From Gammaproteobacteria bacterium (GTDB taxonomy: Bacteria; Pseudomonadota; Gammaproteobacteria; SURF-13), in contig JAUXUQ010000010.1 of NCBI GenBank assembly GCA_030680605.1, positions 212,826 through 276,825 on the forward strand: a DNA stretch of 64,000 nt, in the 5' to 3' direction. This document shows, one piece after another, positions 50,553-59,163 of the stretch. Position 1 is the stretch's first letter. Each line of letters opens with the position of its first letter. The position numbers were made by a program, and so were the translations under genes. Below the pieces are notes generated by a model, which was not told where the DNA came from, searched no databases, and worked only from the letters and a program-made list of their open reading frames with translations.

Positions 50553-51437
50553 CTATACCTTAGCGGATGTGCGCACCGCTTCCAAGAGCATCCAGTCTTC
50601 ACGCAGAACTTTCTGCACCATTGAAAACCAGGGGAGATAGGCGGCTATCACGTCGTCTGCCTGTTGCTCAAGTATGCCCGACAACACCAGCTGGCCCCCG
50701 GTGCGCAGGTGTTGCGCAAACAGAGGCGCAAGTGTCATCAGCGGTTGCGCAACAATATTGGCCAGCAGCACGTCGGCCTCCAGCGCCGGGAGCTGCTCCG
50801 GCGCCAGCGTGTGCAGCTGCACTGCATTTTTTTCCGCGTTGGCGCGAGTGGCGGTGAGCGCCTGCGGGTCGTAGTCGGTGGCATACACCGTGCGCGCGCC
50901 GAGCTTCGCCGCCGCCAGTGCGAGGATGCCAGAGCCGCAGCCATAATCGATTACCGTCAGGTCGGCGGGAGGGTGCTGCGCCAGCCACTCCAGACACAGC
51001 GCGGTAGTGGGATGGGTGCCGGTGCCGAAGGCGAGGCCGGGGTCGAGCAGCAGTGTGACGCGTGTGGCATCCGGCGGTGTCAGCCAACTGGGGCAAATGC
51101 ACAGCGTGTCATCGAAGCACAGTGGCTTGAACTGGTCGAGACACACCCGCTCCCACGCCTGTTCCGCCAGTGGTTCCAGCGTGTAATCACGCACCGATTC
51201 GTCACCGCTTTGGGCATGCAATTGCTCGACAATGGCGGGGATGTCGGCGTCGGCGGCAAACAGGCCTTCAACGCTGGTGTGCGTCCACAGCGGCGTGTCA
51301 CCGGGAGCAGGTTCATATAATGGCTCGTCCTGGCTGTCGCGCAGGGTCACTGCGAGCGCGCCCGCGTCTGTAAGGCGGTCGGCGAGCGCTTCGGCCAGCG
51401 CGGAGGGTGCGTTAAATTTGAGTTGCAGCCAAGCCAT
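50553..51437 (-). CDS. prmA: Ribosomal protein L11 methyltransferase
   Basis: Trimethylates lysines and the N-terminus of L11. It has 294 residues: an N-terminal substrate-recognition domain (1-100), then a class I SAM methyltransferase with DYGCGSGILALAAAKLGA (about 165-182) and the NIVAQPLMTLAP catalytic-side motif. It starts 30 bases from a perfect 19-base palindrome. In many relatives prmA follows accC directly; here the order is broken by an AT-rich gene on the other strand. Confidence 0.96.
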   Translation of the reverse strand: MAWLQLKFNAPSALAEALADRLTDAGALAVTLRDSQDEPLYEPAPGDTPLWTHTSVEGLFAADADIPAIVEQLHAQSGDESVRDYTLEPLAEQAWERVCLDQFKPLCFDDTLCICPSWLTPPDATRVTLLLDPGLAFGTGTHPTTALCLEWLAQHPPADLTVIDYGCGSGILALAAAKLGARTVYATDYDPQALTATRANAEKNAVQLHTLAPEQLPALEADVLLANIVAQPLMTLAPLFAQHLRTGGQLVLSGILEQQADDVIAAYLPWFSMVQKVLREDWMLLEAVRTSAKV

Positions 51438-51466
51438 GGGTATTTAGCTTTAAATGCTATCAGGCG

Positions 51467-51485
51467 ATGATAGGCAGCCTATCAT
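51467..51485. promoter_or_regulatory. Perfect palindrome ATGATAGGC-A-GCCTATCAT upstream of prmA
   Basis: Nine-base arms around one central base, 30 bases before the prmA start. This has the form of a repressor operator, or of a hairpin at the 5' end of the prmA mRNA. No known regulator consensus was matched. Confidence 0.6.
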
Positions 51486-51651
51486 ACATGCACGGTAACG
51501 TTGGATCAGGATGGTAGGTGCAAGGAATGAAAAAGTAGCGGAATTAAAGAGCTAGAGAATGATATTTAATTTACTATCACTTCGGCAGCATACTTGGATA
51601 GGTTTAAAGTAGGCGTCTAAATCTCGTCAGGATTCATAATAAGAATAGCTC

Positions 51652-52236
51652 ATGGATATCTACGAAAAATTAGGATTTGTCTTATTGGGAGCCATTATTT
51701 CGGGCGCACTGTATCTAATTAAGAGGATGGTTGAGAAGAAGCCGCAATCAGACAAACTTGATAGGCAAAGGAAAGTCCTTGAAATAAATAAGCAGTTATC
51801 TGAGCAATGCCTATCGATTGAGGATCTTTGTGAATTAGAAAATGCTCTGACCGGAAAGTCGGAGTTAATAGGCAAGGCATCTAGGTTAATAGAAAATGAA
51901 ACCCAGTCGCTGGTCGAAAAAACTGATGGGGAATTTCTTTCGCAGGCCGCACTTAACATAAGGGCGGATGCTAATCTGAAGATTTCTAAAGCCAGATTAG
52001 AGCAAACCTTAAACGAGCTTTCTTTTAAAATTGATGAGATAGAAAGAGAGGCTTTATATGAATCACAGAAGGCGTGGGAAGAATACAGCGAAAAACAGGC
52101 AGAGTCTGCATCAATAGGTTATCGAGGAGGTAGTATATATCCTCTAATTTATCTATCTGAGCTTGAATCCCTAACTGTTGAAAGGGCGGCTAGATTGCAG
52201 GTAGAGTTAGATGAATTAAAGAGGTTAGGAAATTAA
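51652..52236 (+). CDS. AT-rich LprI/DUF1311-like membrane-anchored protein, probably cytoplasmic
   Basis: 194 residues. One membrane helix (about 7-25) is followed by positive residues (KRMVEKK), so the rest should face the cytoplasm. A coiled coil spans about 35-80. The C-terminal part (about 95-190) matches the DUF1311/LprI pattern: SQKAWEEYSEKQ, the GGSIYPLIYLSELESLTVER block and a final charged helix. In that family the domain is normally secreted and held by cysteines; here the expected positions are Ala, Ser and Leu, and no cysteine is left in the domain. Base and codon use are strikingly AT-rich compared with its GC-rich neighbours, pointing to recent transfer. The function is unknown. 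Confidence 0.72.
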   Translation: MDIYEKLGFVLLGAIISGALYLIKRMVEKKPQSDKLDRQRKVLEINKQLSEQCLSIEDLCELENALTGKSELIGKASRLIENETQSLVEKTDGEFLSQAALNIRADANLKISKARLEQTLNELSFKIDEIEREALYESQKAWEEYSEKQAESASIGYRGGSIYPLIYLSELESLTVERAARLQVELDELKRLGN

Positions 52237-52312
52237 AGTACTGACAAGCTTGTTAAGCACGGTAGGGAGCACTAACTGCAGCACATCCCGCCGAATGTAA
52301 CCGCTAACACTT

Positions 52313-52347
52313 CGGTGCATTACGGCTTGCACCTGATGCGCCCTACG
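52313..52347. repeat. REP-like imperfect palindrome downstream of accC
   Basis: The stretch CGGTGCATTACGGCTTGCAC, then CTGATGCGCCCTACG, forms an imperfect inverted repeat (GGTGCAT against ATGCGCC). It resembles the type of short intergenic palindromes repeated in many proteobacterial genomes. It lies between two convergent genes and could act in transcript termination. Only one copy was seen here. Confidence 0.4.
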
Positions 52348-52348
52348 C

Positions 52349-53689
52349 CTACAACCCCAGTTTCTTTTCCAGATAGTGTATCGAGGTGCCACCCTGCTGA
52401 AAGGCTGCGTCAGCAATGATGTCACGCTGTAGCGGGATGTTGGTCTTGATGCCGTCCACCACAATTTCGGCCAGCGCGGTGTGCATGCGCGCCAGTGCCG
52501 AGGCGCGCGTGTCGCCGTGCACGATGAGCTTGCCGATCAATGAGTCGTAGTTCGGCGGCACGGTGTAACCGTTGTAGATGTGCGAGTCCATGCGCACGCC
52601 CGGCCCGCCGGGGGCGTGGAACTGGGTGATGGTGCCGGGCGAGGGCGTGAATTTTTTCGGGTCTTCGGCGTTGATGCGGCATTCGATGGCGTGGCCGCGC
52701 CAGATAACGTCCTTCTGGCGTACAGACAGGCGCTCGCCCGAGGCGATGAGCAACTGCTCCCGGACAAGATCGATGCCGGTGATCATTTCGGTGACAGGGT
52801 GCTCGACCTGGATGCGGGTGTTCATCTCGATGAAATAAAAACGGCCGTTTTCGTATAAAAATTCAAACGTGCCGGCGCCACGGTATCTGATGTCGCGGCA
52901 GGCCTCGGCGCAGCGCTCGCCCATGCTGTTGCGCAGTTTCTCCGGTATGCCCGGCGCGGGCGCTTCTTCCAGCACTTTCTGGTGCCGGCGCTGCATGGAG
53001 CAGTCGCGCTCGCCGAGGTGGATGGCATTGCCGTGGGTGTCGGCCAGCACCTGAAACTCGATGTGGCGCGGGCGCTCAAGGAATTTTTCCATGTACACGG
53101 TATCGTTGCTGAACGCGGCCAGCGCCTCGGACTTGGTGAGGGTGATGGCGCTGAGCAGGGTGGCGTCGGTATGCACCACGCGCATGCCGCGCCCGCCGCC
53201 GCCGCCTGAGGCCTTGATGATGACCGGATAACCGATCTTGTGCGCCAGGGCGAGATTTTCCTTGGCGTTGTCGCCGAGCGGGCCGTCAGAGCCCGGCACG
53301 CAGGGTACCCCTGCCTTCTTCATGGTGTTGATGGCGGCGATCTTGTCGCCCATCAGGCGGATGGTCTCGGCGCGCGGCCCGACGAAGATGAAGCCGCTCT
53401 GCTCCACGCGCTCGGCGAAGTCGGCATTTTCCGACAGAAAGCCGTAGCCGGGATGGATGGCGACCGCGTCGGTGACCTCGGCGGCGCTGATGACCGCCGG
53501 AACATTGAGATAGCTCTGGGCCGATGGTGCAGGGCCGATGCAGACCGATTCGTCCGCCAGCAATACGTGCTTGAGGTTGCGGTCAACGGTGGAGTGCACC
53601 GCCACGGTCTTGATGCCGAGCTCGCGGCAGGCGCGCAGGATACGCAACGCGATTTCACCGCGGTTGGCGATGACGACTTTTTCAAGCAT
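52349..53689 (-). CDS. accC: Biotin carboxylase subunit of acetyl-CoA carboxylase
   Basis: Carboxylates the biotin of AccB using ATP and bicarbonate, the first step of fatty acid synthesis. It has 446 residues of ATP-grasp type. Motifs: the N-terminal [20 protein letters not shown], glycine loop [11 protein letters not shown] (about 163), metal-binding [17 protein letters not shown] (about 287) and the catalytic Arg in that block. It is preceded by accB by 42 bases on the same strand. Confidence 0.97.
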   Translation of the reverse strand: MLEKVVIANRGEIALRILRACRELGIKTVAVHSTVDRNLKHVLLADESVCIGPAPSAQSYLNVPAVISAAEVTDAVAIHPGYGFLSENADFAERVEQSGFIFVGPRAETIRLMGDKIAAINTMKKAGVPCVPGSDGPLGDNAKENLALAHKIGYPVIIKASGGGGGRGMRVVHTDATLLSAITLTKSEALAAFSNDTVYMEKFLERPRHIEFQVLADTHGNAIHLGERDCSMQRRHQKVLEEAPAPGIPEKLRNSMGERCAEACRDIRYRGAGTFEFLYENGRFYFIEMNTRIQVEHPVTEMITGIDLVREQLLIASGERLSVRQKDVIWRGHAIECRINAEDPKKFTPSPGTITQFHAPGGPGVRMDSHIYNGYTVPPNYDSLIGKLIVHGDTRASALARMHTALAEIVVDGIKTNIPLQRDIIADAAFQQGGTSIHYLEKKLGL

Positions 53690-53731
53690 GGGGGGTGGTC
53701 GTCAGCAGGTAAGGCAGCGCGGGTGCCGGGC

Positions 53732-54187
53732 TCATTCGATGACAAACAACGGCTGGCCGAACTCGACCGGCTGGCCATTCTCGACCAGCATCGCCTGCAC
53801 CACGCCGGACTTGTCGCTTTCGATCTGGTTCATGATTTTCATGGCCTCGATCACGCACAGGATGTCGCCCACGTTCACGCTCTGGCCGATCTCGACGAAG
53901 GACGGGGCACCCGGCGTGGGCGCCTGGTAGAAGGTGCCGACCATGGGGGCGTTCACGGTGTGTCCGGCAGGGACGGTGGGTGCCGCCGGTACGGCCGGTT
54001 CGGTGGGCGCTGCTGCCGGGGTGTGGCCGTTTTGCAGTGCTGCCGGCGCGGCTTGCATGGCCACTTGGGTGCCGCTCTGGCCGTGGCGGCTGATGCGCAC
54101 CGACTCTTCGCCCTCGCGGATTTCGATTTCGGCAATGCCGGATTCCTCCAGCAGCTCGATCAGTTTTTTTACCTTGCGGATGTCCAT
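53732..54187 (-). CDS. accB: Biotin carboxyl carrier protein of acetyl-CoA carboxylase
   Basis: Carries the biotin that shuttles carboxyl groups between AccC and AccAD. It has 151 residues: an N-terminal segment for AccC/dimer contact ([16 protein letters not shown]), an Ala/Pro-rich flexible linker (about 45-75), and a C-terminal biotinyl domain with the biotin-accepting Lys in [13 protein letters not shown] (about 117). It is 12 bases downstream of aroQ and 42 before accC: the classical aroQ-accB-accC operon. Confidence 0.97.
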   Translation of the reverse strand: MDIRKVKKLIELLEESGIAEIEIREGEESVRISRHGQSGTQVAMQAAPAALQNGHTPAAAPTEPAVPAAPTVPAGHTVNAPMVGTFYQAPTPGAPSFVEIGQSVNVGDILCVIEAMKIMNQIESDKSGVVQAMLVENGQPVEFGQPLFVIE

Positions 54188-54199
54188 GGTAGGTGGGCC

Positions 54200-54649
54200 T
54201 TAGGCGGTAGCGGGTGAGAGGCGCTGGAGTGCGGCTTGCAGCGCCAGTTCGTAGCCCTGTGCGCCGAGCCCGCTGATGACGCCGACGGCAATGTCGGAGA
54301 AATAGGAGGCCTGGCGGAATTCTTCCCGCGCATGCACGTTGGACAGGTGCACCTCGATGAACGGGATGTCTACGGCGGCGAGGGCGTCGCGCAGGGCGAC
54401 ACTGGTATGGGTGAAGGCCGCCGGATTGATGAGGATGAAGGCGACACCTTCGGTCTGGGCGGCGTGGATGCGCTCTACCAGGCTATGCTCGGCATTGCTC
54501 TGGAAGTGCTGCAGGCTGTGGCCGGCGGTTCGGGCCAGGGTTTCCAGCCGCGCGTTGATGGCGTCCAGCCCGGTGTGGCCGTAGTAATCGGGCTCACGGC
54601 TGCCCAGGAGGTTGAGATTGGGGCCGTGCAGTACCAGCAGTTTCGCCAT
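54200..54649 (-). CDS. aroQ: Type II 3-dehydroquinate dehydratase
   Basis: Dehydrates 3-dehydroquinate in the shikimate pathway; the dodecameric type II enzyme. It has 149 residues with the N-terminal signature [20 protein letters not shown] containing the catalytic Tyr, the [16 protein letters not shown] block and the [14 protein letters not shown] block with a conserved His. It is first in the aroQ-accB-accC operon. Confidence 0.97.
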   Translation of the reverse strand: MAKLLVLHGPNLNLLGSREPDYYGHTGLDAINARLETLARTAGHSLQHFQSNAEHSLVERIHAAQTEGVAFILINPAAFTHTSVALRDALAAVDIPFIEVHLSNVHAREEFRQASYFSDIAVGVISGLGAQGYELALQAALQRLSPATA

Positions 54650-54762
54650 GCAAGACTTTCCCTGCGACCAAAGACCGCCCCATTGTGCCTAGAAAAGGCG
54701 GGGCTGTCCAGCAGGAATGAGTCTAATTTGAAGACGTTCGCCGCATTTGACGGCAAGATTGC

Positions 54763-56679
54763 CTAAATAGCGGGTAGTTCGAAGGCGCTGCGTACATGGG
54801 TGAGGAATTTCTTGGCGCCTAAGGCACCAATTAGACGATATTCGGTGCGCTCTTGTCCATCCGGGCCGTAAAAGATCATGGTCGGGGGGCCAAATACGCC
54901 CAGTGTCTTTTGCAGGTCACGGTCAGTGGCGTCATCGGCGGTAACGTCGGCCTGTAGCAGTACCGCCACCGACAAGGCCTGTTGTACGGCGGGGTCGGAG
55001 AAGGTGTATTTCTCCATCTCCTTGCAGGAGACGCACCAGTCGGCATAAAAGTCGAGCATCACCGGTTTGCCGGCGGCACGGGCCTGCATGATTTCGTCCT
55101 GCAGTTGGGCGAGGTCCTTGATCTGCTTGAACGGCAGGGCCGGCAGGGCCGCAGCGGAGATCGCCCGATCGGCGCCAGCTACAGCGAAATTTTGCAGCGG
55201 CTGGAGGGCATCCCTGCCGCCACTGGCGGCGCCTATGGCGAGCAGGCTGCCATAGATCAGCATCACCACACCCACGCCCTTCCAGAGTTTGCGCCAGCCG
55301 GTGGCCTCGGGTTGCAGGCGCTCCAGCGCACCCATGTAGATGGCGCAGATAATCAGCAGCAGTGCCCACAGGGCCAGGGTGACGGAGGCAGGCAGGATGC
55401 GCTCCAGCAGCCATACCGCCAGGGCCAGCAACAGCACGCCGAACACGGCGTTCACGGTGCTCATCCAGCCGCCCGCGCGGGGCAGCCATTTGCCGAGTGA
55501 GGTGCCGACCAGCAGCAGGGGTACCCCCATGCCCATGCTGAGGGTAAACAGCGCGGCCCCGCCCAGCACGGCGTCACCGCTCTGACCGATCACGATCAGC
55601 GCTGCGGCCAGCGGCGCCGCCACGCAGGGGCCAACGATCAGCGCCGAAAACAGCCCCATAAGGGCTACCCCTGACAGGGTGCCGGCCTGCTGGCTATTGC
55701 TGAGGCGCGTCAGGCGGGTCTGCAATGCGGCCGGTAATTGCAGCTTGTAGAGACCAAACATGGACAGCGCCAGCAGCACGAAGACGATGCTGAAGCTGCT
55801 GAGTACCCACGGGCTCTGAAAGGCGGCCTGCAGGTTACTGCCGAACAGCCCTGCGGCCACGCCCGCAATGGTGTAGGTGGCTGCCATGGCGAGCACGTAA
55901 ACCAGCGACAGCATGAAGGCGCGACGCGAGTTCTGCATGCCGCCCTGACCCACAATAATGCTGGAGAGTATTGGCACCATGGGAAATACGCACGGCGTAA
56001 AGGCGAGCAGCAGGCCCAGGCCGAAGAAGGTCAGCAGCGCGAAGGCCGTGCTGCCGCCGGTGAGCAGGCGTGCCAGTTGATCCTGTTCGGTTAATGCGGG
56101 CGCGCCAGTGTTGGCGCTAGCGCCGACGAGTGGATTGGCTGCGCTCGCTACCGGCAGTTGCAGGCTGACGGTTTTGGTCATCGGTGGGTAGCAAAAGCCC
56201 GCCTCGGCACAGCCCTGGTAACCGACGCGCAGGGTGATGGCAGTCGGTGCAGCGCTGGTGCGTAGCAGCGGCAGCACGATCTCTACATCCTGATGGTAGA
56301 CCTGTACCGCGCCGAAATTGGGGTCCTGTTTGGTTTCGCTGGGGGGGAATTGGGCCGCGCCCAGGCTTACGTCATTGCTCTCGACCAGCTCAAAACGGAA
56401 CTTGTCGCGGTACATATAATAGCCGTCGGCCACCTGCCAGCGCGCCGCAATGGCGTGGCCGCCGTTTATGGCTGTGGCGGAAAAGGCATAGGCCGCGTCG
56501 GGTTCGAGAAAGGTTTGCCCATCACTGCCCGGCAGGCCGAGCTTGGTGCCGAGGTTATTGAAGAAATCAGCAACAGTGCTTTTGCCGCTGTCGGTGGGTG
56601 CGGACGCCAGTGCGCCAAGGCTGACGCCGGCACTGGCGCTTGCCAGCGTGAGCAGCAATATCCATTTATACAGCTTCAT
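54763..56679 (-). CDS. dsbD: Thiol:disulfide interchange protein DsbD
   Basis: Carries electrons from cytoplasmic thioredoxin to periplasmic partners (DsbC, cytochrome c maturation). It has 638 residues from the ATG at 56679; one at 56688 is also possible. A signal peptide is followed by the periplasmic N-domain with its cysteine pair in GCAEAGFCYPPM, eight membrane helices with the redox cysteines in AFTPCVFPMVPIL and IVGPCVAAPLAA, and a C-terminal thioredoxin-like domain with DFYADWCVSCKEMEKY. All six cysteines are present. The start overlaps the cutA stop region by a few bases. Confidence 0.95.
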   Translation of the reverse strand: MKLYKWILLLTLASASAGVSLGALASAPTDSGKSTVADFFNNLGTKLGLPGSDGQTFLEPDAAYAFSATAINGGHAIAARWQVADGYYMYRDKFRFELVESNDVSLGAAQFPPSETKQDPNFGAVQVYHQDVEIVLPLLRTSAAPTAITLRVGYQGCAEAGFCYPPMTKTVSLQLPVASAANPLVGASANTGAPALTEQDQLARLLTGGSTAFALLTFFGLGLLLAFTPCVFPMVPILSSIIVGQGGMQNSRRAFMLSLVYVLAMAATYTIAGVAAGLFGSNLQAAFQSPWVLSSFSIVFVLLALSMFGLYKLQLPAALQTRLTRLSNSQQAGTLSGVALMGLFSALIVGPCVAAPLAAALIVIGQSGDAVLGGAALFTLSMGMGVPLLLVGTSLGKWLPRAGGWMSTVNAVFGVLLLALAVWLLERILPASVTLALWALLLIICAIYMGALERLQPEATGWRKLWKGVGVVMLIYGSLLAIGAASGGRDALQPLQNFAVAGADRAISAAALPALPFKQIKDLAQLQDEIMQARAAGKPVMLDFYADWCVSCKEMEKYTFSDPAVQQALSVAVLLQADVTADDATDRDLQKTLGVFGPPTMIFYGPDGQERTEYRLIGALGAKKFLTHVRSAFELPAI

Positions 56680-56680
56680 G

Positions 56681-57004
56681 TCATTCATCCTCGCCGCGCT
56701 GTCCGAGCCAGGCAAGATAGGCGGGCAGGCCCGCACTGACAGGAACGGCGATGATCTCCGGCAGTTCATAGGGATGCAAGGCCCGCAACGCTTTTTCTAC
56801 GGCGCTGTAGTCTTGCGTACGTGACTTGATGATGAGCAGTACTTCCTCGGCCCGTTCCCGCTGGCCCTTCCAGCGGTACACCGAGCGCAGCCCCGGCACC
56901 AGGTTCACGCAGGCGGCCAACTTCTGGTCCACCAGTGTATCGGCGATGCGCTCCGCGACTTCAGTGTCCGGGCAGGTGCTGAGTATGAGCTGGCAATCGA
57001 TCAT
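56681..57004 (-). CDS. cutA: Divalent-cation tolerance protein CutA
   Basis: Small trimeric PII-like protein associated with copper and divalent-ion tolerance; its exact role is unsettled. It has 107 residues with the family motifs NLVPGLRSVYRWKGQRE and EVLLIIKSRTQDYSAVEKAL, and the LHPYELPEIIAVPVSAG block. It lies directly before dsbD on the same strand, a common pairing in Proteobacteria. Confidence 0.95.
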   Translation of the reverse strand: MIDCQLILSTCPDTEVAERIADTLVDQKLAACVNLVPGLRSVYRWKGQRERAEEVLLIIKSRTQDYSAVEKALRALHPYELPEIIAVPVSAGLPAYLAWLGQRGEDE

Positions 57005-57006
57005 GA

Positions 57007-57825
57007 TCAGTTGCCACCCGTCGCGGCATACTGGTCGAACCAGCCAGAGAGGCGTTCGACCAGCGCGTCGTCCAGCCGGGTGAAAAAATGATCCGCGTAG
57101 TCGAGTTTGACTTGCAGGTAATGTTTGTTGCCCGCCGCCGCCTTGGCCCGTTTAGGCGCGGCGTCGACGATGGTGGGGCGGTCAAGGCCGCCGTAGAGAT
57201 CGAGCACCGGGATACGTATCTTGGCGAGCATGGTGGGGGCGTGCAGGCGTGGATCCAGCTTGTAGATTGTACTCTGTGTCTCCGGGGCGTCCAGCGCGAG
57301 ACCGGCGAAGGCGGTGATGCCGGGGTCTTTGGCCTGCGCCAGATAGGCGCTGGCCATGGTCGCCCCCATGCCGTGGCCGATCAGTATGATGCGTTTGATG
57401 CCCTTGTTGCGCAGAAATTTGATACCGGCGCGAATGCGCGGCGGCGCTTCATCCAGGGCGCGGCCGTAGCCGGTGAGTGGTGCGCCGCGTGGCAGGATCG
57501 GCATTTGCAGCGAGAGAGTTGCATAGCCGTGCGCCGGCAGGCCACGGCGCAAGGGTGAGATCACATCCGGCCAGTCCGGGTGCTGCCCCTCGTCGTGCAT
57601 CACAATCACTCCGCCCTTGGTCTGGCCTTCGGCTGCGGTGTAGATGCTTAAAAATTTTCCAGTGGGGTCGGGCAGCCATTCCGCCTTGCCGATGGTGAGA
57701 TATTGCAGTATCTGCTGCGCCCAGCGTTCCTCACGCTGCTTGAAGGTTGCATGCGCCAGTGAAGTGCACAGCAGCGTGACGACCAGCAGCGTGACTTGGT
57801 AGCGGAGTGGATGGTGTGCGGGCAT
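57007..57825 (-). CDS. DUF3530 alpha/beta-hydrolase-fold exported protein
   Basis: 272 residues from the ATG at 57825 (a longer frame reads through the malic enzyme gene). A signal peptide ends near residue 22 (TSLAHA). The body has the alpha/beta hydrolase layout: GGVIVMHDEGQHPDWPDVIS, then the elbow LIGHGMGATMASAYLA, an Asp in PVLDLYGGLDRPT and a His in KLDYADHFF. The elbow has Gly where active hydrolases have the nucleophilic Ser (GHGMG instead of GHSMG), so catalysis is doubtful. The family function is unknown. It is the first gene after maeB and precedes cutA-dsbD. Confidence 0.82.
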   Translation of the reverse strand: MPAHHPLRYQVTLLVVTLLCTSLAHATFKQREERWAQQILQYLTIGKAEWLPDPTGKFLSIYTAAEGQTKGGVIVMHDEGQHPDWPDVISPLRRGLPAHGYATLSLQMPILPRGAPLTGYGRALDEAPPRIRAGIKFLRNKGIKRIILIGHGMGATMASAYLAQAKDPGITAFAGLALDAPETQSTIYKLDPRLHAPTMLAKIRIPVLDLYGGLDRPTIVDAAPKRAKAAAGNKHYLQVKLDYADHFFTRLDDALVERLSGWFDQYAATGGN

Positions 57826-57832
57826 GGTGGGT

Positions 57833-59041
57833 CTAGGCGCTGTTGGTTGCGGCGCGCGCCACGGCGGGCGCGACGCAGGTGATGAGGCGCGGGTCGAAGG
57901 GTTTGGGCAGGATGTAGTCGGGGCCGAACTCAAGCTGTTTGAGATCGTAGGCGTGCAGCACCTCGGCAGGTACGGGTTCGTGCGCCAGCGCGGCCAGTGC
58001 CCGCACGGCGGCCATCTGCATCTCCGGTGTGATGCGGCGTGCGCGGGCGTCCAGTGCGCCACGAAAGACATACGGAAAACCGAGCGCGTTATTGACCTGG
58101 TTGGGATAGTCGGAGCGACCGGTGGCCATGATGACGTCGCTGCGTGCCGCATAGGCCGCTGCCGGGCTGATTTCCGGGTCAGGGTTGGAGAGCGCAAACA
58201 CGATGGGTTTTGCGGTCATCGACCGCAGCATGTCGGCACTTACCAGATTGGGACCGGAGACGCCAATGAATACATCCGCACCAGTGAGCGCGTCATGCAG
58301 TGCGCGCGCCGGGGTCGCGCGTGCGAACTCCTGTTTGTAAATGTTGAGGTCGGTGCGTTCACTGTGGATGACGCCGTTGCGATCCACCAGTGTGAGGTTG
58401 TCGCGCCGGGCGCCGAGCGCCAGCAACAGCCGCATGGAGGCGATGCCGGCGGCCCCTGCGCCCAGACACACGATGACGGCGTCACTCAACTGCTTGCCTT
58501 GCAGTTCCAGCGCATTGAGCAGCCCTGCGGCGATGATCAGCGCGGTGCCGTGCTGGTCATCGTGAAATACCGGGATGTTGAGCCGCTCGCTCAGCGCGCG
58601 CTCGATTTCAAAACAATGGGGCGCGGCGATGTCTTCCAGATTGATGCCGCCAAAGGTAGGGGCGATGCGTGCCACGGTATCGATAAAGGCCTGCGGCGAT
58701 TCGGCATCGACCTCGATGTCGAAGGCGTCGATGTTGGCGAGCTTCTTGAACAGGATCGCCTTGCCTTCCATCACCGGCTTGGCCGCCAGCGCTCCCAGAT
58801 TGCCGAGTCCGAGAATGGCGCTGCCGTCGGTAATCACCGCCACCAGATTGCCCTTGGCGGTGTACCGGTAGGCGGTCTCGGGGTCGCGTGCGATTTCACG
58901 CACGGGTGCGGCGACGCCCGGGGTGTAGGCCAGCGAAAGATCGTGCTGGGTGGCGCAGGGCTTGGTGATGGCGAGTCCGATTTTGCCCGCTGTCGGATGG
59001 GCGTGATAATCAAGCGCGGCCTGTTTCAGGTCTGTGGGCAT
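57833..59041 (-). CDS. maeB: NADP-dependent malic enzyme, short form without PTA domain
   Basis: Oxidative decarboxylation of malate to pyruvate, yielding NAD(P)H. It has 402 residues from the ATG at 59041 (MPTDLKQAALDYHAHPTAGK). Domains: malic N-terminal (DLSLAYTPGVAAPVREIA) with catalytic Tyr and Lys, then the NAD-binding domain (VCLGAGAAGIASMRLLLALG). The metal site is in NIPVFHDDQHGTAL. Most gammaproteobacterial MaeB proteins carry a fused phosphotransacetylase-like tail of about 330 residues; this one ends after the malic enzyme part. NADP versus NAD preference cannot be read from sequence here. Confidence 0.9.
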   Translation of the reverse strand: MPTDLKQAALDYHAHPTAGKIGLAITKPCATQHDLSLAYTPGVAAPVREIARDPETAYRYTAKGNLVAVITDGSAILGLGNLGALAAKPVMEGKAILFKKLANIDAFDIEVDAESPQAFIDTVARIAPTFGGINLEDIAAPHCFEIERALSERLNIPVFHDDQHGTALIIAAGLLNALELQGKQLSDAVIVCLGAGAAGIASMRLLLALGARRDNLTLVDRNGVIHSERTDLNIYKQEFARATPARALHDALTGADVFIGVSGPNLVSADMLRSMTAKPIVFALSNPDPEISPAAAYAARSDVIMATGRSDYPNQVNNALGFPYVFRGALDARARRITPEMQMAAVRALAALAHEPVPAEVLHAYDLKQLEFGPDYILPKPFDPRLITCVAPAVARAATNSA

Positions 59042-59163
59042 AGGTGGTTGGATGCGTGGCAAGAGGGAAGATTCAATTTTACGGTTACGTTTATGCGTCA
59101 GGCCAGCCCGCAATGCGGGGCAGGAGCGGACAAGATAGCACGTCTCCCCTATGCGGCGGCCAG

